Shown here one piece after another: positions 50,602 to 59,191 of a DNA stretch of 64,000 bases. How positions within the stretch are numbered: position 1 is the stretch's first letter; every line of letters starts with the position of its first letter. Position numbers and translations under genes: made by a program. Source of the DNA: JAHBXL01 sp964409775 (GTDB lineage Bacteria; Planctomycetota; Phycisphaerae; Phycisphaerales; UBA1924); assembly GCA_964409775.1 (NCBI GenBank), contig CAYPEI010000012.1, forward strand, positions 1 through 64,000, written 5' to 3'. The notes under the pieces were generated by a model. That model had not been told where the DNA came from and did not search any database. It worked only from the letters and a program-made list of their open reading frames with translations.

Positions 50602-51651
50602 ATGGATATTCTCCTGCATATCGGCATGTTTGCTGGCGGGCTCGTCCTGCTGCTGCTGGGCGGGAAAACACTCGTCGATGCCGCGGTCGCGATCGCGGCG
50701 CGGCTCGGGATCTCTCCGCTGCTCGTAGGACTGACGGTGGTCGCGTGGGGGACATCCGCTCCGGAACTTGCGTTCAACACGATCTCGGCGTTCAAGGGCA
50801 GGACCGGGATGGTGTTCGGCAACCTTGTCGGGGCGAGCATCTGCAACATCGGCCTCGTCATCGGCTTGTGCGCCCTGATCCGCCCGCTGGCGGTAAGCGA
50901 CGCGGTCATCCGGCGGGAACTGCCCGTCGTCGGCCTGGCGATGGCGCTCATGCTTGCGCTGGCGCTGTTCGGCGCTCCGGGCTTTGGGCGTTGGGAGGGC
51001 CTGCTGCTGCTGGGCGTGTTTGCGGTCTACTCCGCGTTGACGATCCTCGGCGGAATCCGTGAACGTCCCTCGGCGACGCCGCTTGATGAACAGGTGGAGC
51101 AGGCGCATAAGCGGAACTTCGAACGGTCGGTGCTCTCGTGCACGGTGGGCTTTGTCGCGGGGCTCGCCATGCTGGGGACGGGCGGGTCGCTCGCCGCGGA
51201 CGGCGCGAGCGGCGCGGCCACGCTCCTGGGCGTCAGCCCGACGATTGTCGGCCTCACGATCGTCTCGGTCGGAACAACGCTGCCCGAACTGATCACGGGC
51301 ATCATCGCCGTGCGCAAGGGACATGTCGACCTGGCGGTCGGGAACGTCGTGGGCTCGTGCATATTCAACATCGCCTGCATCTTCGGGCTTGCGGCAGCGA
51401 TCAGCCCGTTTGCGGTCCCGGCGCAGGGAATCCTGGCGATCGTGGTGATGTGCGGGCTGTGCGTCGTGCTGATGATCATGTCCCGGACGCGCGACCGAAC
51501 GGTCTCTCGCATCGAGGGAGCGGCCCTGCTGGCGGTGTACGCCGCGTTCGTGGCCTCGCAGGCCTATTCCGTCACGACTTCGGGCGGCGGTCCCGAGACG
51601 GACGAGCCGGCTGCCGCGACACTCGCCCCGCAACCGCCGCCTGACCGATGA
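50602..51651 (+). CDS. CaCA-family Na+(K+)/Ca2+ antiporter (YrbG-like)
   Basis: A 349-residue ion exchanger with two inverted halves of five helices. Each half bears the alpha-repeat signature: GLTVVAWGTSAPELAFN in the first and GLTIVSVGTTLPELITG in the second, with GNLVGASICNIGLVIGL and GNVVGSCIFNIACIFGL following. The acidic residues that bind Ca2+ (Glu in PEL) are in place. A loop of ~30 charged residues separates the halves. The start is ATG 50602 (MDILLHIGMF). It overlaps murJ (ATGA). Confidence 0.9.
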   Translation: MDILLHIGMFAGGLVLLLLGGKTLVDAAVAIAARLGISPLLVGLTVVAWGTSAPELAFNTISAFKGRTGMVFGNLVGASICNIGLVIGLCALIRPLAVSDAVIRRELPVVGLAMALMLALALFGAPGFGRWEGLLLLGVFAVYSALTILGGIRERPSATPLDEQVEQAHKRNFERSVLSCTVGFVAGLAMLGTGGSLAADGASGAATLLGVSPTIVGLTIVSVGTTLPELITGIIAVRKGHVDLAVGNVVGSCIFNIACIFGLAAAISPFAVPAQGILAIVVMCGLCVVLMIMSRTRDRTVSRIEGAALLAVYAAFVASQAYSVTTSGGGPETDEPAAATLAPQPPPDR

Positions 51652-53312
51652 ATCTGGCCTTGGAACCCACCCCCGCAAACCCCGTCGCGTCTGCCGGCTC
51701 CGAGGTCGCGGCCCACGCGCCGCTGGCGCGGGCCGTCCGGGCGGTCAGCGGTGTGACGCTGGTCTCCCGGCTGGCGGGGCTGGCCCGCAACGTCATCATC
51801 GCGCGTGTCTTTGGCGACACCGTGGTTGGCTCGGCGTTTGCCGCGGCGTTCCAGACTCCGAACATGTTCAGGCGGCTGTTCGGCGAGGGGGCGCTTTCCG
51901 CGGCGTTCATTCCGACATACACGCATGCACTGCGGCACGATGAACAGGCGATCGGCGGCGACGCGCCGAGCCGGGCGGGCGCCATCGCGCGACTCACGCT
52001 GATTGTCCTGGGAGTGGTCACCGCGGGATTGACCGTCGCCATCGAGTTGGTTCTGCTCGGCATGCTGCTGTTCATGCACCACCCGCCGGAGCGGGAACTC
52101 TCGCTCCAACTCATCATGGTGATGCTGCCGTTCATGCCGCTCATCTGCGGCGTGGCCATCCTGGCGGGCATGCTGCAGGTCCATGGGAAGTTCGCGTGGG
52201 CGAGTTCGGGGCCGCTGGTGCTCAACGCCTTCATCGTCGGCGTCGGGCTGTTCTTCATGATTCGCGGCGAGACGGGCGGACCGCTTACGGCGTTTGCGCT
52301 GGCGGGCGCCACAACGCTCTCCGGCCTGACGCAACTGCTCTTCTTCTTCCGGCTGCTCCGGCCGCATGTGCGATGGTCGAGGGACGCCGAGGCGCTTCCG
52401 CTTGCACGGGCCATGCTCGGGCGATTCATCCCCGTGGCGGTCGGCATGGGGACCATCCAACTCAACGCGTTTCTGGACATGCTGATCGCGATGTGGCCGA
52501 TCTGGATCGGGCCGACGATGTTCGGCATCGAGTACCGGCTCGACCGCGCCTCCAACGCCATCCTCTTCAACACCCAGCAACTGTACCAGTTCCCGCTGGG
52601 CGTCTTCGGCATCGCCGTGGCCACCGCGGTGTTCCCGCTGCTGGCACGCCATGCGCATGACGAGTCCGAGTTTCTCTCGACGCTGCGGCGAGGGCTGAGG
52701 CTGTCGTTTGTCATCGGGCTTCCGGCGAGCGTCGGGCTGATCCTCATCCGTCACGACCTTACGGCGGTGCTGTACGGCCATGGGAAGAGCGGCTTTTCCG
52801 CGGATGGCGTTCAGCGCTCCGCGGCGGTGCTGCTGGGCTTTGCCCCCGGCGTGTGGGCCTATTCGCTGAACCATGTGCTGACCCGAGCGTTCTATGCCCG
52901 CCACGACACGCGCACGCCAATGTTCGTCTCGATCGCAATGGTCGCGCTCAACCTCGGGCTGAACCTGGCGCTGATCTGGCCGCTCCGCGAAGCGGGGCTC
53001 GCCTGGGCGACGAGTCTGACGGCGATCGTACAGTGCGTGATCTTGCTTGCCCTGATCCGCCGGCATCTTGCCGGACGCTCGCCGATCGACGCGGCGTGCA
53101 TCCGGGGGGCGAGCCGCATCGCGCTGGCCACGATCGTGATGGGCGCGGCGGTGGCCGCGTCGCTCTGGCTCATCGGCCCGCGGAACACGTGGTGGACCCA
53201 GTGTCTGGGGGTGGCGGTGGGATCGGCGGTGGGCGGGGCTTCCTTCCTTGCGGCCTCGCGGGTGTTGGGCGTCGAGGAGATGACCTGGCTGCTTTCGCTG
53301 CGGCGGCGATGA
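51648..53312 (+). CDS. murJ: Lipid II flippase MurJ / MviN-type flippase
   Basis: A 554-residue polytopic protein (about 14 helices) of the MVF family that moves lipid-linked sugars across the membrane. Clear signatures: SRLAGLARNVIIARVFGDT, PNMFRRLFGEGALSAAFIPTY, QLYQFPLGVFGIAVATAVFPLLA and FYARHDTRTPMFVSIAM. The last reproduces the Y-A-x-x-D-T-x-T-P motif of MurJ. It could flip lipid II or the polysaccharide intermediate made by the preceding genes; the location at the end of the cluster allows either. ATG overlaps the antiporter stop. Confidence 0.92.
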   Translation: MNLALEPTPANPVASAGSEVAAHAPLARAVRAVSGVTLVSRLAGLARNVIIARVFGDTVVGSAFAAAFQTPNMFRRLFGEGALSAAFIPTYTHALRHDEQAIGGDAPSRAGAIARLTLIVLGVVTAGLTVAIELVLLGMLLFMHHPPERELSLQLIMVMLPFMPLICGVAILAGMLQVHGKFAWASSGPLVLNAFIVGVGLFFMIRGETGGPLTAFALAGATTLSGLTQLLFFFRLLRPHVRWSRDAEALPLARAMLGRFIPVAVGMGTIQLNAFLDMLIAMWPIWIGPTMFGIEYRLDRASNAILFNTQQLYQFPLGVFGIAVATAVFPLLARHAHDESEFLSTLRRGLRLSFVIGLPASVGLILIRHDLTAVLYGHGKSGFSADGVQRSAAVLLGFAPGVWAYSLNHVLTRAFYARHDTRTPMFVSIAMVALNLGLNLALIWPLREAGLAWATSLTAIVQCVILLALIRRHLAGRSPIDAACIRGASRIALATIVMGAAVAASLWLIGPRNTWWTQCLGVAVGSAVGGASFLAASRVLGVEEMTWLLSLRRR

Positions 53313-53346
53313 TTCCGGGCGCTCCGGCCTGCGAACGACTCTCGCA

Positions 53347-53352
53347 TACGAT
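53347..53352 (+). promoter_or_regulatory. -10 element TACGAT before the SDR gene
   Basis: ATACGAT lies 39 nt upstream of ATG 53392, which has an AAGGGAG ribosome site. Confidence 0.35.
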
Positions 53353-53391
53353 TGCGGACGAGCCTGCCGCTCTGAAGGGAGTCAATCGGCC

Positions 53392-54285
53392 ATGGCGATC
53401 GATCTTCGGAACAAGCCCATCGCGATTACCGGGGCCTCGTCGGGCATCGGCGCGGCCACGGCGATCGCCTGCGCCCGGGCGGGGATGCCGGTCGCGCTCG
53501 GCGCCCGGCGGACCGACAAACTCGACGCGATCGTGAAGCGGATCCGCGCCGGGGGCGGGCGGGCGATCGCCGTGCAGATGGATGTCGCCGAGCCCGACCA
53601 GTGCAGGGCGCTGATCGACGCCGCGGTAGGGGAGTTCGGGTCGTTGTATGCCGTGTACGCCAACGCGGGCTACGGCGTCGAGAAGCCCGTCCACGAGATG
53701 GTTGACGCCGAGATCCGCGCGATGTTCGAGGTGAACTTCTTCGGCACGCTGAACACCATCCGGCCCGCGGTGGAGCAGATGCGGAAGGGCTCGCCCTCGC
53801 CGGGCGAGCGCCTGCGCGGGCACGTGCTGATCTGTTCTTCATGCCTGGGGAAGATGTTCCTTCCCTACTTCAGCGTGTACTCGGCGACGAAGGCCGCGCA
53901 GAACCACATCGGCCGATCGATGAATCTGGAACTTCGGCACGAGGGCATCTCGGTTTCGACCATTCACCCCATCAGCACGCGGACCGAGTTCTTTGAAACG
54001 GCGGAGAAGTTGTCGGCCAACGGATCCATGATCGCACACTCGCCGGAAATGTTCACGCAGACCGCCGAGTTTGTCGCGGACCGCACGGTCGCGTGCCTGC
54101 GACGGCCGCGGCCGGAGGTCTGGACCGGGTTCGCGGGGCACTTTGTGCGCTTCGGCATGTCGTTCAACACGCTGTTCCCGCGTATCGCGGACCTCACGCT
54201 GTATGGGATGGTGCGGCGGCGGCGTGCGACCTATGGCCGCTCGGGCGACGGCACGGCGGCCGCGGCATCGCCGACCGCCGGGTGA
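53392..54285 (+). CDS. Short-chain dehydrogenase/reductase (SDR)
   Basis: A 297-residue classical SDR: cofactor motif TGASSGIGAATAIA (~14-27) with GARRTDKLD suggesting NADP preference, the NAG motif (YANAGYG), catalytic Ser in ICSSCLGKM and YSATKAAQNH (YxxxK). The segment after STIHPISTRTEFF is the usual substrate lid. The C-terminal ~50 residues form an extra tail. Substrate unknown. AAGGGAG precedes the ATG. The 3' end overlaps the converging membrane gene by 55 bp. Confidence 0.88.
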   Translation: MAIDLRNKPIAITGASSGIGAATAIACARAGMPVALGARRTDKLDAIVKRIRAGGGRAIAVQMDVAEPDQCRALIDAAVGEFGSLYAVYANAGYGVEKPVHEMVDAEIRAMFEVNFFGTLNTIRPAVEQMRKGSPSPGERLRGHVLICSSCLGKMFLPYFSVYSATKAAQNHIGRSMNLELRHEGISVSTIHPISTRTEFFETAEKLSANGSMIAHSPEMFTQTAEFVADRTVACLRRPRPEVWTGFAGHFVRFGMSFNTLFPRIADLTLYGMVRRRRATYGRSGDGTAAAASPTAG

Positions 54286-54872
54286 ACAGGCGGACGCTCG
54301 GACGCGGTTGCCGCGATCGGTCCGACGGGGCCGTTGCGCCGCTTGGCCGCCTTTTCCTTGCGGGCACGCTTCTTGAGGATGAGGCGGGCCTTTCGCTCCT
54401 GCTTGTACATCCAGATCGTGTGCAGAGTCCGCGTGGCGCCGATCGCCAGGGCGAATGCGATCACCGTCGCCGGGACCGGATGCATGCCGCGATGAATCAG
54501 GATGTACTGCGTGCCCAGCAGCAGAAGGTACAGCAGGGGCGAGAGCGCGGCTCGCTCGACCTGGACGAGCGTCGCGTCCTTGAAGAAGGAGAGTCGCTGC
54601 TTGGCCGGTTCATCGGGTTCTTCGCGACGAAGCACGTGGAGGGCGGGCCAATGGTTGGCGAGCCAGTGCAGCACGAAGTAGACCGCGACGTCGGCGGTAA
54701 TGTCGGTGAGGAAGGTGATCAGCGAGATCCGCCAGCCCTGGGGCACACCCAGCCGGTGGGCGATCCAGACGGCCAGAAGGGTCGGCGGCAACGCGAGCAC
54801 GCCCGCCAACACGATGTTGACGTTCACGTTGACGATCCGTCGGGCGTAGCACTGGCCGAGCCAACGCAGCAT
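54231..54872 (-). CDS. Membrane protein, hypothetical
   Basis: 213 residues with about four membrane segments (IVNVNVNIVLAGVLALPPTL, LITFLTDITADVAVYFVLHW, LSPLLYLLLLGTQYILIH, PVPATVIAFALAIGATRTL), then a Lys/Arg-rich cytoplasmic tail (KQERKARLILKKRARKEKAAK). I do not recognise the family. TACGAT with 6 nt to the ATG gives a leaderless-type start. The last 18 codons overlap the SDR gene tail to tail. Confidence 0.7.
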   Translation of the reverse strand: MLRWLGQCYARRIVNVNVNIVLAGVLALPPTLLAVWIAHRLGVPQGWRISLITFLTDITADVAVYFVLHWLANHWPALHVLRREEPDEPAKQRLSFFKDATLVQVERAALSPLLYLLLLGTQYILIHRGMHPVPATVIAFALAIGATRTLHTIWMYKQERKARLILKKRARKEKAAKRRNGPVGPIAATASERPPVHPAVGDAAAAVPSPERP

Positions 54873-54878
54873 CGCGGG

Positions 54879-54884
54879 ATCGTA
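54879..54884 (-). promoter_or_regulatory. Leaderless-type -10 element TACGAT
   Basis: GTACGAT on the minus strand, 6 nt before ATG 54872, no Shine-Dalgarno; it lies just beyond the stop (54886) of the upstream methyltransferase gene. Confidence 0.5.
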
Positions 54885-54885
54885 C

Positions 54886-55677
54886 TCACGATGGCGGCTG
54901 TGTCGTGCCGCTCTCAGCGATCAGCCTTTCACGCGTGATCCGGACCGCTTCCGGATTGGTATCGCACCCGAGCCCGTGCCGACCGAGCCGTTTGGCCGCG
55001 ATCAGGCTGGTGCCGCTCCCACAACAGGGGTCCAGCACGATTCCACCCGGCGGGCAGCACGCGCCGACCAGCACCTCCAGCAGGGCAAGGGGTTTCTGGG
55101 TGGGATACCCCACCCGCTCGGCGGCCATGTTGTTGATCGACGGGATGTCCAGCACATCGGTGGCCTTCTTCATCTGCCCCTTCATCCGCTGGCTTGTCGC
55201 GGGGACCATGGGCGGCTCGAACCAGTAGCGATCGGGGTCGAGGCAATAGAGCAGGATGTCGTCGTGCTTGCGGGCGAACCGCCGCGGCGAGGAACCGCCA
55301 AGCCCGTAGGACCAGATGAGGTGGTTGACGAACCGGTCCTCGCCGAGCAGGTCGTCGAGCATGACCCGCACACGGTGGCTGGTGCGCCAGTCGACGTGCA
55401 GGGCGATGAGCCCCGTCGGCTTGATCGTCGGGACTGTGGCGATGAGGCGCTCCCGCAGCCACTGGATGTACGCGTCGGTCGATGCGAACCGGTCTTCGTA
55501 TGACCCGGCGCGGTCGGACTGCACATTGCCTGTGTTGAACGGCGGATCGGCGTAGACGAAGTCCACCGAAGCCGGCGCGAGCGTGGGGGCGAAGACGAGC
55601 CAGTCGGAACAGACAACTCGCGGCGATTCCGCCCCGAGATCATGCCGCTGTTTCTGCAAGGTTTCCGCCTGCGCCAT
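54886..55677 (-). CDS. Orphan site-specific DNA methyltransferase (N6-A/N4-C, beta-type order)
   Basis: A 263-residue DNA amino-methyltransferase. Catalytic motif IV DPPF (44-47, in VYADPPFNTGN) precedes the SAM-binding motif I (LDPCCGSGTS, 215-224), with NPEAVRI as motif II, i.e. the beta-class order. KHDDILLYCLDPDRYW and VGYPTQKPLALLEVLV are typical of CcrM/M.MboII relatives. At 263 residues it lacks a long target-recognition insert or a CcrM C-terminal domain. No restriction gene is adjacent, so it likely acts in regulation or is a relic. TACCAT five nt before the ATG is a leaderless-type -10. Confidence 0.88.
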   Translation of the reverse strand: MAQAETLQKQRHDLGAESPRVVCSDWLVFAPTLAPASVDFVYADPPFNTGNVQSDRAGSYEDRFASTDAYIQWLRERLIATVPTIKPTGLIALHVDWRTSHRVRVMLDDLLGEDRFVNHLIWSYGLGGSSPRRFARKHDDILLYCLDPDRYWFEPPMVPATSQRMKGQMKKATDVLDIPSINNMAAERVGYPTQKPLALLEVLVGACCPPGGIVLDPCCGSGTSLIAAKRLGRHGLGCDTNPEAVRITRERLIAESGTTQPPS

Positions 55678-55978
55678 GGGCGATGGTACGGGGACATGCC
55701 AGTGCGGCGATCAGTTGGGCCACGGCCAGCACCACAAACAGACCTGCAGGAACGTACCGCTGCCCGGCGAATGCTGGCCTCGCGTACTTGGCGATGTCAT
55801 TCGCCAATGCTTGGTACTGATCCTCGCTGATCGCGCCAGTGCTCCGCAGCGAGGAGGTCGCATCCAGCATGACCATGTACACCAGTTCATCGCCCCCCGC
55901 CATCAAGAAGGTCGTCCCAAATGCGAGTACGATCGAAATCGCGGCGAGCACGAAGAAACATCTACGTCGGGATCGCAT
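55640..55978 (-). CDS. Small membrane protein, hypothetical
   Basis: 112 residues with a membrane helix at each end (CFFVLAAISIVLAFGTTFLM and VPAGLFVVLAVAQLIAALA) around a 45-residue soluble stretch containing SEDQYQALANDIAKYARPAF. The family is not recognised. It overlaps the start of the methyltransferase gene by 38 bp in another frame and ends inside it; this and the lack of a ribosome site make it less certain than its neighbours. Confidence 0.55.
   Translation of the reverse strand: MRSRRRCFFVLAAISIVLAFGTTFLMAGGDELVYMVMLDATSSLRSTGAISEDQYQALANDIAKYARPAFAGQRYVPAGLFVVLAVAQLIAALACPRTIAHGAGGNLAETAA
55683..55688 (-). promoter_or_regulatory. Leaderless-type -10 element TACCAT of the methyltransferase
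   Basis: GTACCAT on the minus strand, 5 nt before ATG 55677; it lies inside the 3' end of the overlapping small membrane gene. Confidence 0.45.
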
Positions 55979-56044
55979 CGCGGCAGCCTGCTCGATCTCA
56001 ACACCCAGATGTGCCGCTTTGTCGCACCTTCCTGAATCGTGTGA

Positions 56045-56050
56045 TACACT
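56045..56050 (+). promoter_or_regulatory. Leaderless-type -10 element TACACT of the Uma2 gene
   Basis: ATACACT, 6 nt before ATG 56057, no Shine-Dalgarno. Confidence 0.55.
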
Positions 56051-56056
56051 TCCTCA

Positions 56057-56647
56057 ATGGTCATCGCCCGGCAAGATCCCGGTCGTTTCGCAAAGTTCGC
56101 CGGCCTCCGAATGGACGCCGACGAGTACCTGTCGCTGCAGGATGATGGCTTCCGCTACGAACTCATCGATGGAGTCGTCGTGATGTCGCCGAGCCCGACA
56201 CCCGAGCACCAGGACCTTCGCGGCCTCATCGAAACCCAGCTCCGCGCATTCGCCGATGAACACGAGTCCGGGCTCGTGCTCTCCGAGATCGATTTGCGGA
56301 TCTCGGCGACTGTGGTCTACAAGCCCGATCTGATCTTCATCAAGGGCCGATACGACGAAGCGCTGCAACTGGTGGACTTCCCGCCCGATATGGTTCTCGA
56401 AGTGCTTTCGCCCAGCTCGGCCGCCCTGGACCAGCGCACCAAACTCGCGGATTACGAGCGCTTCGGTATCGCGGAGTACTGGATCGTTGATCCATACAGC
56501 GCATCGATGAAGTTCCTGCGTCTGCTCCGCGGCCGCTACATCGAAGTCCAGCCAACCGGCGAGCGCTATGTCGGCGAGGCAGTACCCGGCTTCACGCTTG
56601 ACCTCACCCGGCTGCGCCGCGTGTTCAAGCGCTATCAGCGGGGCTAG
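56057..56647 (+). CDS. Uma2-family (DUF820) putative restriction endonuclease-fold protein
   Basis: A 196-residue protein of the Uma2 family, a PD-(D/E)XK nuclease fold that is amplified in cyanobacteria and planctomycetes. Core motifs: RYELIDGVVVMSPSPTPEHQ (E-L-I-D-G), YKPDLIFIKG (P-D), MVLEVLSPSSAALDQRTKLADYERFGIAEYWIVDP (E-V-L-S-P-S then K-x-x-x-Y). The family is associated with mobile DNA, yet no real target or partner is established. The start ATG 56057 is directly behind a TACACT box. The gene converges with ugd, leaving 21 bp. Confidence 0.88.
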   Translation: MVIARQDPGRFAKFAGLRMDADEYLSLQDDGFRYELIDGVVVMSPSPTPEHQDLRGLIETQLRAFADEHESGLVLSEIDLRISATVVYKPDLIFIKGRYDEALQLVDFPPDMVLEVLSPSSAALDQRTKLADYERFGIAEYWIVDPYSASMKFLRLLRGRYIEVQPTGERYVGEAVPGFTLDLTRLRRVFKRYQRG

Positions 56648-56668
56648 GTTTTCACCTGACGCCTCCGC

Positions 56669-58015
56669 TCACTTCGCCTTTGCCGCCGCCCTGCCCACCG
56701 AGTAGTACGCAAAGCCCAGGCCCGCCATCGCCGAGGGTTTGTACAGGTTCCGCCCGTCGAAGATCACCGGGCTCTTCATCGTCTTGCGCAGACGGTCGAA
56801 GTCCGGGCTCTTGAACTCGTCCCAATCCGTGCACACCACCAGCGCATCGGCGTCGCGCACCGCGTCGTACATGTCCTCGACGATCGCGGCGGCGTTGCCG
56901 AGTTCCTGCCGTGCGTTCTCGTTGGCGACCGGGTCGTAGCCGATGGCCTTGGCGCCGAAGCCCACCGCCTTGCGCATCAGCGTCAGGGCCGGGGCCTCGC
57001 GGATGTCATCGGTCCGCGGCTTGAACGCGATGCCCCAGAACGCGATCGTCTTGCCCTGCAGGCCGCCGGTGTTCTTGAAATGCGTCTGGAGTTTGTCGAA
57101 GAAGCGGTCGCGCTGCTTCTGGTTCACCGCGTGCACGCTCTTGCTGAGCGTCGCCTCGATGCCCGCCTTGTCCCCCATCATGATGCACGCCAGCGTGTCC
57201 TTGGGGAAGCACGAGCCGCCGTAGCCGAGCCCCGGGTACAGGAACTGGTGGCCGATCCGCTTGTCCGAGCACATGCCCTCGCGCACGCGGTTGATGTCGG
57301 CCCCGTACGCCTCGCACAGGTTCGCCATCTCGTTGATGAAACTGATCTTGGTCGCCAGGAAGTTGTTGCTGGCGTACTTGACCATCTCGGCGCTGAGCAC
57401 GTCCATCACGTAGATGGGATGCCCGTTGCGCACGAACGGGTCGTAAAGGTCGCGCATCGCCTCGCCCACCCACTCCTTCTCCACGCCCACGACCACGCGG
57501 TCGGGCTTGTTGAAGTCCTCGATCGCCGCGCCTTCCTTCAAGAACTCAGGGTTGTCCGCAACGTCGAACGGGATCGTCGGTCCGACGCGCTCGCGGATGC
57601 GGTCTCGCACCATGAAGGTTGTGCCGACCGGCACCGTGCTCTTGACGACGATGACCTTGGGCTTCTGGCCCGGGCCGAGTTTCTTCAGGACGTCCGCGAT
57701 GTCATCCGCCGCGCCCTGGATGTACTTCAGGTCCGTGTGGCCGCGTTCATCGCTGGGCGTGCCCACGCAGATGAAGATCATGTCCGCATCCTTGTGGGCC
57801 GCGAAGACATCCGTAGAGAACTTCAGCCGCCCCGCGGCGACGTTTCGCTCCATCAACTCGACCAGCCCCGGCTCATAGATCGGGCAGCCGCCCCGCTTGA
57901 GGGTGTCGATCTTGCGGGCATCGGTGTCCAGGCAGGTCACGTCGTTGCCCGTGTTCGAAAGGCACACCCCGGTCACAAGGCCCACGTACCCGGTTCCAAC
58001 CATCGAAAGCCGCAT
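56669..58015 (-). CDS. ugd: UDP-glucose 6-dehydrogenase
   Basis: A 448-residue NAD-dependent enzyme that oxidises UDP-glucose to UDP-glucuronate, a precursor for acidic polysaccharides and for the epimerase-type gene at 46.6 kb. Motifs: VGTGYVGLVTGVCLSNTGNDV (dinucleotide fold), YEPGLVELM, GTPSDERGHTDL, STVPVGTT, NPEFLKEGAAIEDF, the catalytic Cys269 in GYGGSCFPKDTLA, and FWGIAFKPRTDDIREAP in the C-terminal domain. The start is ATG 58015 with GGAGACC upstream. GDP-mannose dehydrogenase is the alternative, but the sequence around GHTDLKYIQ favours Ugd. Confidence 0.93.
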   Translation of the reverse strand: MRLSMVGTGYVGLVTGVCLSNTGNDVTCLDTDARKIDTLKRGGCPIYEPGLVELMERNVAAGRLKFSTDVFAAHKDADMIFICVGTPSDERGHTDLKYIQGAADDIADVLKKLGPGQKPKVIVVKSTVPVGTTFMVRDRIRERVGPTIPFDVADNPEFLKEGAAIEDFNKPDRVVVGVEKEWVGEAMRDLYDPFVRNGHPIYVMDVLSAEMVKYASNNFLATKISFINEMANLCEAYGADINRVREGMCSDKRIGHQFLYPGLGYGGSCFPKDTLACIMMGDKAGIEATLSKSVHAVNQKQRDRFFDKLQTHFKNTGGLQGKTIAFWGIAFKPRTDDIREAPALTLMRKAVGFGAKAIGYDPVANENARQELGNAAAIVEDMYDAVRDADALVVCTDWDEFKSPDFDRLRKTMKSPVIFDGRNLYKPSAMAGLGFAYYSVGRAAAKAK

Positions 58016-58214
58016 TCGGGGTCTCCTTCTCTCAGCCTGAACTCGCCCGGACCTGCCTCAAGGCCATTCCGGGGGGCAGTTTAGGCCCGCATGGTCCTGT
58101 AACCCGCGGCCTGATCGCCCTACGGCTCCGCCGTCTGCTCTGTTCATCGGCCCTTCGCTCGCAGCCCTTTTGACCAGCCACAAGCCGGACGAGCCGGGTG
58201 CACCCCCGCCTCTG

Positions 58215-58220
58215 TACACT
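58215..58220 (+). promoter_or_regulatory. Leaderless-type -10 element TACACT
   Basis: GTACACT, 9 nt before ATG 58230, no Shine-Dalgarno. Confidence 0.5.
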
Positions 58221-58229
58221 CCCCGCCCC

Positions 58230-59138
58230 ATGTCACGAGCCCCCTCCAAGAAGCCCGTCCACAAGACCGCCACGCACCCGGCACCCGTTGCCACCCCCCC
58301 GCGGAAACTCCGCGGCCTGGCCGCCCAGGCCGACCGCTACGACCTCTATCAGCGTGCTGTGCAGTGCTTCGAGGCCGAGGTCGACTTTGTCACCGAGACG
58401 TTCCGCAAGGTTCGCGGGCGGCCGGCCCGCATCCTCCGCGAGGACTTCTGCGGCACCTTCGGCGTTTGCTGCGAATGGGCGAGGCGGCACAAGGGCAACG
58501 TCGCTGTCGGTCTCGACATCGACCCCGAACCCGTCGCGTGGGGACGGGAGCACAACCTTGTCACGCTCAGGCCCGCCGAGCGGGAACGCGTCCACATCCT
58601 GGGCGCGAATGTTCTGCAGCCCCCGCGTGTCCCCAGCCTCGCCCCCAAGGGCTTCGACGCGGTGCTGGCGATGAACTTCTCGTACTGGTGCTTCAAGGAC
58701 CGCGCCACGCTGGTGGACTACTTCCGAAAGGTCCGCGCCAGCCTCGCGAGAGACGGCCTGTTCTTCATGGATGCCTGCGGCGGAGCGGATGCTGTTCGGA
58801 TCTGCAAGGAGTTCCGCCCCATCGGGCGGAAAGGCACCCGCGCGTTCTACACCTACGTCTGGGACCATGCCGCGTTCGACCCCATCACCGGGGACATGCT
58901 CTGCAAGATCCACTTCCGACTGCCGGACGGCTCGCGCATCGATGACGCCTTCACCTACGACTGGCGGCTCTGGTCGCTCCCGGAAATACGTGATGTGCTG
59001 GCCGACGCCGGCTTCTCGCGCTCGACCGTGTACTGGGAGGGCGATGACGGCAAGGGGGGCGGCGACGGCGTCTTCCGGCCGTCGGAGCATGGCGACTGCT
59101 GCGACTCGTTCATCTGCTACATCGTGGCGGAGAAGTAA
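58230..59138 (+). CDS. Class I SAM-dependent methyltransferase
   Basis: A 302-residue methyltransferase. After a ~35-residue basic N-terminus come LREDFCGTFGVCCEWA (motif I region, with the E/D-x-G-x-G equivalent EDFCGTF), VGLDIDPEPVAWGREHN (the acidic residue that binds the SAM ribose), GANVL, and FDAVLAMNFSYWCFKDR (motif IV). The C-terminal half, with RIDDAFTYDWRLWSLPEI, resembles small-molecule methyltransferases. Substrate unknown. It precedes a polyprenyl synthase and mqnE, so a quinone-related role is possible but unsupported by sequence. Confidence 0.82.
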   Translation: MSRAPSKKPVHKTATHPAPVATPPRKLRGLAAQADRYDLYQRAVQCFEAEVDFVTETFRKVRGRPARILREDFCGTFGVCCEWARRHKGNVAVGLDIDPEPVAWGREHNLVTLRPAERERVHILGANVLQPPRVPSLAPKGFDAVLAMNFSYWCFKDRATLVDYFRKVRASLARDGLFFMDACGGADAVRICKEFRPIGRKGTRAFYTYVWDHAAFDPITGDMLCKIHFRLPDGSRIDDAFTYDWRLWSLPEIRDVLADAGFSRSTVYWEGDDGKGGGDGVFRPSEHGDCCDSFICYIVAEK

Positions 59139-59191
59139 GCGATCCATCGGGTGCCGGGGTCCGGGTCTCGGGTTCCGATTTCGTGGCCCCC

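Noticed and set aside
54886..56647. Restriction-modification system formed by the methyltransferase and the Uma2 nuclease-fold gene
   Set aside because: They face away from each other, are separated by a membrane-protein gene, and Uma2 proteins are not known partners of such methyltransferases.
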